DNA of 53,313 bases from Lentisphaerota bacterium. Its GTDB lineage: Bacteria; Verrucomicrobiota; Lentisphaeria; Victivallales; Victivallaceae. The stretch covers positions 1 through 53,313 of the forward strand of contig SUWG01000018.1 in NCBI GenBank assembly GCA_015061625.1. The letters are read 5' to 3'. The position numbers and the translations under genes are program-made. The notes below the pieces were generated by a model that was not told where the DNA came from, made no database searches, and saw only the letters and a list, made by a program, of their open reading frames with translations. Below are positions 21,738 to 28,585 of this stretch, piece after piece; positions within the stretch are counted from its first letter, which is position 1; each line of letters starts with the position of its first letter.

Positions 21738-23255
21738 ATGAAAAAGATACTGTCAGCGATTTCGATATTTTTTTGTACTATGATTTTAACAGCGGCATCA
21801 GCCGCTCCTGCAACAAACAATGCCGAAACAAACTTTAATACCGGAGTTAACTATGCTCAAAGGGGAAATTTCACCGAAGCGGTTAAATATTTCCGGTTGG
21901 CCGCCGAACAAGGTCATACCAGAGCGCAATATAATTTAGGCGTTTGTTACTACTATGGGCAAGGTGTCGCACAAAACTACAACGAAGCAGTAAGATATTT
22001 CCGGTTGGCCGCTGAACAAGGATTGGCCGAAGCGCAATATAATTTAGGCTTTTGTTACGACAATGGTCGAGGCATTACACAAAATTATGCTGAAGCAGTA
22101 AGATACTACCGACTCGCCGCAGAACAAGGGCTGGCCGAGGCACAATATAATTTAGGCCTTTCTTACTACGATGGTCGAGGCATTACACAAAATTATGCTG
22201 AAGCGGTCAGATACTTCAGGCTCGCCGCAGAACAAGGTCATACCAAAGCGCAATATAGTTTAGGCGTTTGTTACTCCAATGGGTATGGCGTAACACAAAA
22301 CTACAACGAGGCAGCAAGATATTTCCGACTGGCCGCAGATCAAGGATTGGCCAGTGCACAATATAATTTAGGCGTATGTTACTACTTTGGACAAGGTGTC
22401 GCACAAAACTACAACGAAGCAGTAAGATACTTCAGGCTCGCCGCCGCACAAGGGCTGGCCAGAGCGCAATATAATTTAGGCGTATGTTACTACTTTGGAC
22501 AAGGTGTCGCACAAAACTACAACGAAGCAGTAAGATATTTCCGACTGGCCGCGGAACAAGGGGATGTGGATGCTCAATATAATTTAGGCTTTTGTTACGA
22601 AAATGGTGAAGGCGTTACACAAAACTATGCCGAGGCAGTCAGATGCTACCGGCTCGCCGCAGAACAAGGTCATGCTGGAGCACAATCTAATTTAGGCGTT
22701 TGTTACAAAAATGGTGAAGGCGTAATTCAAAACTATGCCGAGGCAGTCAGATACTACCGGCTCGCTGCAGATCAAGGATTGGCCAGTGCACAATATAATT
22801 TAGGCGTTTGTTACGAAAATGGTGAAGGCGTAATTCAAAACTATGCCGAGGCAGTCAGATACTACCGGCTCGCTGCAGATCAAGGATTGGCCAGTGCACA
22901 ATATAATTTAGGCGTTTGTTACGAAAATGGTGAAGGCGTAATTCAAAACTATGCTGAGGCAGTCAGATATTTCCGACTCGCCGCAGAACAAGGGAATGTG
23001 GATGCTCAATATAATTTAGGCGTTTGTTACAAAATCGGTCGAGGCGTTACACAAAATTATGCTGAAGCAGTAAAATACTACCGGCTCGCCGCAGAACAAG
23101 GGGATGTGGATGCTCAATATAATTTAGGCGTTTGTTACGAAAATGGTGAAGGCGTAATTCAAAACTATGCCGAGGCAGTAAAATATTATCGGCTTGCCGC
23201 AGAACAAGGTCATGCAGAAGCGATAGAAGCTTTGCGTCAACTCGGTCTGCAATAA
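21738..23255 (+). CDS. Secreted Sel1-like repeat (TPR-like) protein
   Basis: This 505-residue protein has a signal peptide (MKKILSAISIFFCTMILTAASA-A) and then one degenerate repeat and twelve regular 36-residue Sel1-like repeats of the form AQYNLGVCYxxGxGVxQNYAEAVRYYRLAAEQG. Sel1 repeats form a right-handed alpha-solenoid used for protein-protein contact; in bacteria such proteins are often periplasmic or secreted and some act in host contact or signalling. Repeats 9 to 11 are almost identical at the DNA level, showing recent duplication. The ribosome site is AAAGGA. The gene is AT-richer than rsmE and rnhC on either side and lies alone between hairpin arrays, which fits transferred or fast-evolving DNA. 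The partner and role are unknown. Confidence 0.9.
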   Translation: MKKILSAISIFFCTMILTAASAAPATNNAETNFNTGVNYAQRGNFTEAVKYFRLAAEQGHTRAQYNLGVCYYYGQGVAQNYNEAVRYFRLAAEQGLAEAQYNLGFCYDNGRGITQNYAEAVRYYRLAAEQGLAEAQYNLGLSYYDGRGITQNYAEAVRYFRLAAEQGHTKAQYSLGVCYSNGYGVTQNYNEAARYFRLAADQGLASAQYNLGVCYYFGQGVAQNYNEAVRYFRLAAAQGLARAQYNLGVCYYFGQGVAQNYNEAVRYFRLAAEQGDVDAQYNLGFCYENGEGVTQNYAEAVRCYRLAAEQGHAGAQSNLGVCYKNGEGVIQNYAEAVRYYRLAADQGLASAQYNLGVCYENGEGVIQNYAEAVRYYRLAADQGLASAQYNLGVCYENGEGVIQNYAEAVRYFRLAAEQGNVDAQYNLGVCYKIGRGVTQNYAEAVKYYRLAAEQGDVDAQYNLGVCYENGEGVIQNYAEAVKYYRLAAEQGHAEAIEALRQLGLQ

Positions 23256-23296
23256 TATGTGTTGACTCTATAAAATTAAAGATTTCCGCTTTTTTT

Positions 23297-24322
23297 GAAA
23301 AAGGTTGGGGGCTTGGGGTGTTGGTTTGCGTGTTGCAAACCAACGTGAAGCGCCGGGAATACTTCCCGGCGTGAAGCATTGCTCCGCAATGTGAAGCTTT
23401 TCGCCTGTGGCGAAAGTGAAGCGCTCGCTTGCGCGAGTAAGGTTGTGTTGATTTATAGAAAATGATCCGTTTTGCGACCAACGGGAGCAAAACTACCCCG
23501 CTTTTTTTGAAAAAGGATGGGGCTTGGGGTGTTGGTTTGCGTGTTGCAAACCAACGTGAAGCGCCGGGAATACTTCTCGGCGTGAAGCATTGCTCCGCAA
23601 TGTGAAGCTTTTCGCCTTGCGGCGAAAGTGAAGCGCTCGCTTGCGCGAGTAAGGTTGTGTTGATTTATAGAAAATGATCCGTTTTGCGACCAACGGGAGC
23701 AAAACCACCCCGCTTTTTTTGAAAAAGGTTGGGGGGCTTGGGGTGTTGGTTTGCGTGTTGCAAACCAACGTGAAGCGCCGGGAATACTTCCCGGCGTGAA
23801 GCATTGCTTCGCAATGTGAAGCTTTTCGCCTGTGGCGAAAGTGAAGCGCTCGCTTGCGCGAGTAAGGTTGTGTTGATTTATAGAAAATGATCCGTTTTGC
23901 GACCAACGGGAGCAAAACTACCCCGCTTTTTTTGAAAAAGGATGGGGGCTTGGGGTGTTGGTTTGCGTGTTGCAAACCAACGTGAAGCACCGGGAATACT
24001 TCCCGGCGTGAAGCATTGCTTCGCAATGTGAAGCTTTTCGCCTTGCGGCGAAAGTGAAGCGCTCGCTTGCGCGAGTAAGGTCGTGTTGATTTTATAAAAT
24101 TAAAGAGTCCCGCTTTTCTTGAAAAAGGAGAGGGCTTGGGGTGTTGGTTTGCGTGTTGCAAACCAACGTGAAGCGCCGGGAATACTTCCCGGCGTGAAGC
24201 ATTGCTTCGCAATGTGAAGCTTTTCGCCTGTGGCGAAAGTGAAGCGCTCGCTTACGCGAGTAAGGTTGTGTTGATTTTATAAAATTAAAGAGTTTCGCTT
24301 TTTTTGAAAAAGGATGGGGGTT
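23297..24322 (+). repeat. Array of five multi-hairpin units (about 212 and 186 bp)
   Basis: Units start at the GAAAAAGG heads at 23297, 23509, 23721, 23934 and 24121, with a sixth, truncated head at 24306; the spacings are 212, 212, 213, 187 and 185 bp. Each unit has five hairpins: TTGGTTTGC/GCAAACCAA, GCCGGGAA/TTCCCGGC, ATTGC/GCAAT, TTTCGCC/GGCGAAA, CTCGC/GCGAG. Four exact GTGAAGC heptamers separate them. The first three units also carry the ATGATCCGTTTTGCGACC segment; the last two have TTTATAAAATTAAAGAG instead. The short stretch 23256-23296 between the Sel1 gene and the array is part of such a tail. No gene is supported here. Confidence 0.92.
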
Positions 24323-24374
24323 GGGGGAAGGGAAAAACTTTTTTTCACGTGAAAAAAAGTTTTTCCCTTCCCCC
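24323..24374. repeat. 52-bp perfect palindrome, right boundary of the Sel1 island
   Basis: Identical to the core of 20909-20962 and centred at 24348/24349. It lies 17 bp past the rnhC stop codon and is probably that gene's terminator. Confidence 0.9.
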
Positions 24375-24391
24375 GGAATCCATATTCCATA

Positions 24392-25306
24392 TCAACTGCT
24401 GATTTCGGTCCAGGTTTTGAAGTGGAGTTTGGCGATTTTATTGAAAATTTCTCCGCCTTGAGAGAAAAACAACTCCTGTGCGGTGCTTTTCACCAGAGAA
24501 CTTGCTCCTTTGGGCAATTCGACACCGGAAATTTCTGCAAGTTTTTTCATGCCGTGCAAAAAGCCATCCCGTGCCAGAATACTGGCGGCGGCAACAGCCA
24601 CGTCGCTTTCGGCCCTGACCATCTGTTCCATTTTTATCTTTCTGCCCCGTTCCATGAGGGCATTGCGGATGAGCCGCTCATCGCCGAATTTATCCGAGAG
24701 CATCCGGGGACATTCCGGATTCAACTCCAAAAGATTTTCGATAACTCTGGCGTGTCCCCATGCCAGAAGCCGATTCAGATTGCCGATGGAGTTATAAAGC
24801 CGGTTATAGGTTTCCGGCATCAATGTCACCGTACTGTAATTCCCGGCGGCGATTTTTCTGATTTCCGTTGCCAGACGGATGATTTTTTCACTTGAAGTGA
24901 TCTTTTTGGAGTCGCACACTCCCAACTCCCGCAGTTTCGGGGCGGATTCCGGAGTGACCACCACCCCGGCAATGACCAGCGGGCCGAAAAAATCGCCTTT
25001 GCCGCTTTCGTCGATGCCGCCGTGGATGGTCAATTCCGCCGGATCGACCGCCGTTTCCTGCGCTCCGGCATAGGTGAATGTATGCAAAATTTCCGGTTCA
25101 AGGGTAAAGAGTACAAATTCCTCCGTTCCTTTGCCCTGCACCACCAGTTTGCCGCTTTCATAGGCCACCACATTGACCTGATTGCCCACCGCTTTATAAC
25201 GGGCATAGGGCAGAGTGGAAAATTCCCACCCCCTCGCCTCAAGCAGTTCCTTGAGCGCGGCGGCTTCCTGACCGGTGATCTTGCATGAATAAGTATTTCC
25301 TGCCAT
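24392..25306 (-). CDS. rnhC: Ribonuclease HIII
   Basis: This 304-residue enzyme cleaves the RNA strand of RNA-DNA hybrids, removing R-loops and primers. The N-terminal 85 residues form the TBP-like substrate-binding domain typical of HIII and absent from HII (KELLEARGWEF to VLFTLEPEIL). The catalytic domain shows GGIDESGKGDFFGPLV near 96 (Asp and Glu of the active site), CDSKKITSSEKI near 129, and AESDVAVAAASILARDGFL near 236 with the third acidic residue. The start ATG follows AGGTAACGG. It lies 9 bp after the nif3-like gene, with which it is cotranscribed. Confidence 0.9.
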   Translation of the reverse strand: MAGNTYSCKITGQEAAALKELLEARGWEFSTLPYARYKAVGNQVNVVAYESGKLVVQGKGTEEFVLFTLEPEILHTFTYAGAQETAVDPAELTIHGGIDESGKGDFFGPLVIAGVVVTPESAPKLRELGVCDSKKITSSEKIIRLATEIRKIAAGNYSTVTLMPETYNRLYNSIGNLNRLLAWGHARVIENLLELNPECPRMLSDKFGDERLIRNALMERGRKIKMEQMVRAESDVAVAAASILARDGFLHGMKKLAEISGVELPKGASSLVKSTAQELFFSQGGEIFNKIAKLHFKTWTEISS

Positions 25307-25315
25307 ACCGTTACC

Positions 25316-26080
25316 TCACAATCCGGTAGGCACTTCGGCAAAGAGCGTTTCCACGCCGAATTTTTCCGCCACGAGTTTCTGCATCGCCAAAGGACCGACC
25401 GTTTCGCTGGCATAATGGCCCAGAGCGATAATGGCAATATCCAGTTCCTGTGCCGGGTGGTGCATGATGTGTTCCATTTCTCCGGTGATCAGCAGATCGC
25501 ATCCGGCCGCTTTGGCGGCATAAATCGAATCCACTCCGCCCCCGCCGGAAACGATCGCCGCTTTGCGGATGCTCCGGTTGGCATCACCACGCAACAGCGG
25601 CTCAACTTCCAGCGTTTCGCCCAACTGTGCCGCAATGTCGCCGAGGCTCATTTCCCCGCTCAAACTGCCGGAAAAACCGATATCCACGCCGCAATATTCA
25701 AAAAATCCCTGCCGGTCACTCAAGCCGGTCAGATCCGCCAAAACCGCATTGTTGCCGTAAACCGGATGGGCATCCAGCGGCAAATGCGCCGCATAAAGCG
25801 AAATGCCGTTGGCAAAAAGCGTCTGAAATCTTTTGGCATCCATACCGATCCACCGTTTCAAACCGCCGCCCCAACTTATGCCGTGATGCACAAAAATAAA
25901 GTCGCACTTCTCCTGTGCGGCAATGTCGAAAACTTCCTGACAGCCATCCACCGCAAACAGCACCTTTTTTACTTCATCTTTGCCCTCGATCTGCAAACCG
26001 TTGTTGGAATAATCTCCGGCAAATTCCGTCAATTTCAACGTTTCATTCAAAAATTTTACCAGTTCATCGCGTGTCAACAT
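25316..26080 (-). CDS. Nif3-like dinuclear metal-centre protein
   Basis: This 254-residue protein belongs to the Nif3/YbgI (GTP cyclohydrolase 1 type 2 homologue) family: toroidal hexamers with a two-metal site, biochemical role still debated. Seen metal-ligand motifs: FVHHGISWGG near residue 64 (HH pair), YAAHLPLDAH near 96, and GHYASETVGPLAM near 222 (His and Glu). NNGLQIEG near the N-terminus and SGGGGVDSIYAAKAAGCDLLITGE in the middle are typical. The ribosome site is AAGGAG. Its promoter is at 26117-26145. Confidence 0.9.
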   Translation of the reverse strand: MLTRDELVKFLNETLKLTEFAGDYSNNGLQIEGKDEVKKVLFAVDGCQEVFDIAAQEKCDFIFVHHGISWGGGLKRWIGMDAKRFQTLFANGISLYAAHLPLDAHPVYGNNAVLADLTGLSDRQGFFEYCGVDIGFSGSLSGEMSLGDIAAQLGETLEVEPLLRGDANRSIRKAAIVSGGGGVDSIYAAKAAGCDLLITGEMEHIMHHPAQELDIAIIALGHYASETVGPLAMQKLVAEKFGVETLFAEVPTGL

Positions 26081-26116
26081 CGCTCAATCTCCTTGAAAAT
26101 ATGAGTTCTTGTCTAT

Positions 26117-26145
26117 AATATAGACATCATCCGCCGGGAAATCAA
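26117..26145 (-). promoter_or_regulatory. Promoter of nif3-like-rnhC with palindromic -10 region
   Basis: Minus strand: TTGATT (26145-26140), 17 bp, TATATT (26122-26117). The -10 box lies inside the palindrome GTCTATA-A-TATAGAC (26111-26125). Confidence 0.65.
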
Positions 26146-26155
26146 GTTGCAGCAC

Positions 26156-26184
26156 TTGCAAAAATCAACTATGCATAGTATATT
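26156..26184 (+). promoter_or_regulatory. Promoter of serA with overlapping dyad
   Basis: TTGCAA (26156-26161), 17 bp, TATATT (26179-26184). TGCATA (26172-26177) and TATGCA, separated by 6 bp, form a dyad over the -10 box that could be an operator. Its -35 box is 10 bp from that of the divergent nif3 promoter. Confidence 0.65.
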
Positions 26185-26227
26185 ATGCAAATAGCATCAC
26201 CTTGGATAAAACTGGAGGACGACAAGA

Positions 26228-27802
26228 ATGCACAAGGTACTTATTCCGACCAAACTGGATAAATTCGCCGCTGATATGCTCACCCAAAAAGGTTATGAAG
26301 TGATCCTGGATGCTTCAAGCCCCATCGAAGAACAGGTCGCCAAAAATTCCGATGCGGAAGTGTTGATCGTCCGCAGTGAAAAAGTTACCAAAGAGATCAT
26401 CGACGCTCTGCCGAAACTCAAACTCGTTGTCCGCGCCGGTGCCGGTTACAATACCATCGATATCAAATATGCCCGCAAACGCAACGTTGACGTGATGAAT
26501 ACCCCCGGCGCCAACAGCAACGCCGTCGCCGAAGAAGTGGTTTCTCTCATGCTCGCCGCCTACCGCCATCTGCTGCCCGCCGATGCTTCCACCAGAGCCG
26601 GTCTCTGGGAAAAAAGCAAATTCATGGGCCACGAACTTACCGGCAAAACCGTCGGTATCCTCGGTCTGGGCCACATCGGTCAGCTGGTCGTCAAACGCTT
26701 GAGCGGTTTCGATATCAAATTCCTCGGCTATGACCCGATGATCTCCCCCGCCAAAGCGGAAGAAATCGGCGTTGAGTCATGCTCCGTTGACCGCATTTTC
26801 GCCGAAGCCGACTGCATCACTTTGCACATCCCCGAAAATGAAGAGACCCGCGGCATGATCAACCGCCGCCTTTTCGAAATGATGAAACCCGGTGCCATGC
26901 TCGTCAACTGCGCCCGCGCCGGCATCATCAATGAAGATGATCTGCGCGCCGTCAAAGCCGAAAAGAAAATCATCTACTGCAATGACGTTTATCCCAAAGA
27001 TGCCGCCGGTGAAAAAAGTATCGCCGATGTCGCTGACATCATGATGCCCCACCTCGGTGCCAACACCTTTGAAGCCAACTTCAACGCCGCCAAACGCGCC
27101 GCCGAGCAGACCATCGCCTATTTCGATCAGGGTATCACCAACTGCGTCGTCAATAAAGCTCTGCCCGACGGTCTGGATGCCGGTTTCCAGAAACTTGCCT
27201 ATGTGCTGGCTTCTCTGACCCGTGCCTATCTGGGCGATGCCAACCCCACCCGTATCGAAACCAGTTTCTACGGCAAACTTGCCGAATACGCCAAATGGCT
27301 GCTGCCCCCCATCGTCGCCGCCATCGCCAAAGATTTTGCTGTGGAACAGGGCCCCAAAGAAGCCGAACAATTCCTCGCAGATGCCGGTGTGGAAGTCATC
27401 AACCGCATGGTCGATAACAACAAACACTACGGCGAAGCGATGACCATCGACCTCTTTGCCGGTAACGGCAACAGCATTTTCAAAGCCGGTGCCCGCGGTA
27501 CCATCACCGAAAATAATCCGATGATCTCCCGCTTGGATGACTTTGATAAGCTTTATTTCAACCCGGCAGGTTTCCACCTTTTCGTCGAATATGCCGATGA
27601 ACCCGGCGTTATCGGCCGCATCGCCGGTATCCTCGGTGAGAAAAATATCAACATCGTGGATATCCGCGCCCCGCAGAACCTCAAAACCGGTCGTTCTCTG
27701 AGCGTGATCACCACCAATGTCGAAGTTCCGGAAATGCTGGTCAACAAAATCAGCGAAGCGGTCAACGCCAGCAAAGCATTCAGTTTCTCTTTTGAAGGCT
27801 GA
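26228..27802 (+). CDS. serA: D-3-phosphoglycerate dehydrogenase
   Basis: This 524-residue enzyme oxidises 3-phosphoglycerate to 3-phosphohydroxypyruvate with NAD, the first step of serine synthesis. It has the long (type I) layout: substrate domain, NAD-binding domain with GILGLGHIGQLVV near 142-154, catalytic Arg in NCARAGI near 230, Glu in the following helix and His in MMPHLGANT near 275; then an intervening (ASB) domain and a C-terminal ACT domain from about 450 (FVEYADEPGVIGRIAGILGEKNI), where serine feedback is expected. The ribosome site is GGAGG. A GC-rich terminator follows. Confidence 0.94.
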   Translation: MHKVLIPTKLDKFAADMLTQKGYEVILDASSPIEEQVAKNSDAEVLIVRSEKVTKEIIDALPKLKLVVRAGAGYNTIDIKYARKRNVDVMNTPGANSNAVAEEVVSLMLAAYRHLLPADASTRAGLWEKSKFMGHELTGKTVGILGLGHIGQLVVKRLSGFDIKFLGYDPMISPAKAEEIGVESCSVDRIFAEADCITLHIPENEETRGMINRRLFEMMKPGAMLVNCARAGIINEDDLRAVKAEKKIIYCNDVYPKDAAGEKSIADVADIMMPHLGANTFEANFNAAKRAAEQTIAYFDQGITNCVVNKALPDGLDAGFQKLAYVLASLTRAYLGDANPTRIETSFYGKLAEYAKWLLPPIVAAIAKDFAVEQGPKEAEQFLADAGVEVINRMVDNNKHYGEAMTIDLFAGNGNSIFKAGARGTITENNPMISRLDDFDKLYFNPAGFHLFVEYADEPGVIGRIAGILGEKNINIVDIRAPQNLKTGRSLSVITTNVEVPEMLVNKISEAVNASKAFSFSFEG

Positions 27803-27822
27803 TTCATTACATAAATAATTCA

Positions 27823-27862
27823 TCCCGCCCCGGAAAACAACGGGGCGGGAATTACCTTTTTC
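27823..27862 (+). terminator. Rho-independent terminator after serA
   Basis: TCCCGCCCCG (27823-27832) and CGGGGCGGGA (27841-27850) form a 10-bp stem with an 8-nt loop, followed by AATTACCTTTTTC. Confidence 0.85.
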
Positions 27863-27883
27863 AAAAGAAGGAGTTTCGGATCG

Positions 27884-28585
27884 TTGAATAACCAGCAAGG
27901 TACAACTCAAGCATCACCGGATTGCCGCAACCGGCAAACCCCGGCAACAGATACTGTCCGCAAGCACCGCGCCGGTGCGCTGGTCAGAAGCAACCTTGCG
28001 CCTCTGATGGGCAGACGCGATGCCGTGCTGGATGCCGCCGAAACGTTGATCAATGCCGCCGGAAATATTCCGGATGCCAAACGGCGCACCCTCTTTAATT
28101 ACCTCAATGAACTATTTGCCGCCGCCGATATGAATACCGGCAGATTGAGCGGGATGTTCAATAATCAGGATACCATCGCCCGCGAACAGCGGCTGGCTCT
28201 GCATATCGGTATTCTGGCCAAATTATCCGCTTCGCTGGATGAATTCCGCATCCTCGAAGACCGGATGCACACCGCAGCAGCATTCTATGCCAATGATCCG
28301 GGAAACGAATTTGACGATGAATGTACCGCCAGATTCAACCGGAGATTATCCGATATCGAAAAAAATCTGCTCGATCAACTTTGTGAATATTTCGGCCGGG
28401 TGCAGGCGAGAATCGCCCGTTACCGTCAATATGCGGTCAAAAACTTCAGCAAAGAACTCCTTGAGCGTTATCAGAAATCGTACAATTCAGTGATCGAAAG
28501 GTGCGATGAGGCTTTTGTCCAATTTTCAATTCAAATACCAACCAATAACACGAGGTCTATTCCCGATGAAAAACTACCGGATTGA
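27884..28585 (+). CDS. Helical protein of unknown function upstream of purSL
   Basis: This 233-residue protein uses a TTG start at 27884, chosen because AAGGAG lies 10 nt upstream and no ATG with a better site is nearby. It is predicted from composition to be almost all helix: an Arg/Lys-rich N-terminus (RNRQTPATDTVRKHRAG), then amphipathic stretches such as AVLDAAETLINAAG, LALHIGILAKLSASLDEFRILED and NLLDQLCEYFGRVQARIARYRQY. No signal peptide, membrane segment or known motif was seen. Its end overlaps the purSL start by 20 nt, so the two are cotranscribed. I do not recognise the family and would not infer a purine role from position alone. Confidence 0.6.
   Translation: MNNQQGTTQASPDCRNRQTPATDTVRKHRAGALVRSNLAPLMGRRDAVLDAAETLINAAGNIPDAKRRTLFNYLNELFAAADMNTGRLSGMFNNQDTIAREQRLALHIGILAKLSASLDEFRILEDRMHTAAAFYANDPGNEFDDECTARFNRRLSDIEKNLLDQLCEYFGRVQARIARYRQYAVKNFSKELLERYQKSYNSVIERCDEAFVQFSIQIPTNNTRSIPDEKLPD

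Larger units (their letters stand above)
20909..24374. mobile_element. Possible non-autonomous island: palindromes and hairpin arrays around a Sel1 gene
   Basis: Both ends carry the same palindrome plus about 25 bp more in inverted orientation (a GAAAAAGGATGGGGG block pointing outwards on each side). Inside lie one inverted multi-hairpin unit on the left, five units on the right, an inverted-repeat element, 9-bp tandem repeats and a Sel1 gene that is AT-richer than its neighbours. No transposase, integrase or resolvase is present. Movement is inference only. Confidence 0.35.

Noticed and set aside
23047..24212. Long minus-strand frames across the hairpin arrays (147 and 239 codons)
   Set aside because: They are open only because the repeat units lack stops in that frame; the peptides are arginine/histidine-rich copies of the DNA repeat, without ribosome sites.
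23297..24322. CRISPR array
   Set aside because: The regular short repeats (GTGAAGC) separate self-complementary hairpins, not unique spacers, the long unit is about 200 bp, and there are no cas genes.
20909..24374. Classical insertion sequence or composite transposon
   Set aside because: No transposase-like frame is present between the palindromes; only a non-autonomous element can be argued.
26777..27910. Long minus-strand frame antisense to serA (377 codons)
   Set aside because: Shadow frame produced by the codon bias of serA; no motif, and serA is a certain gene on the other strand.
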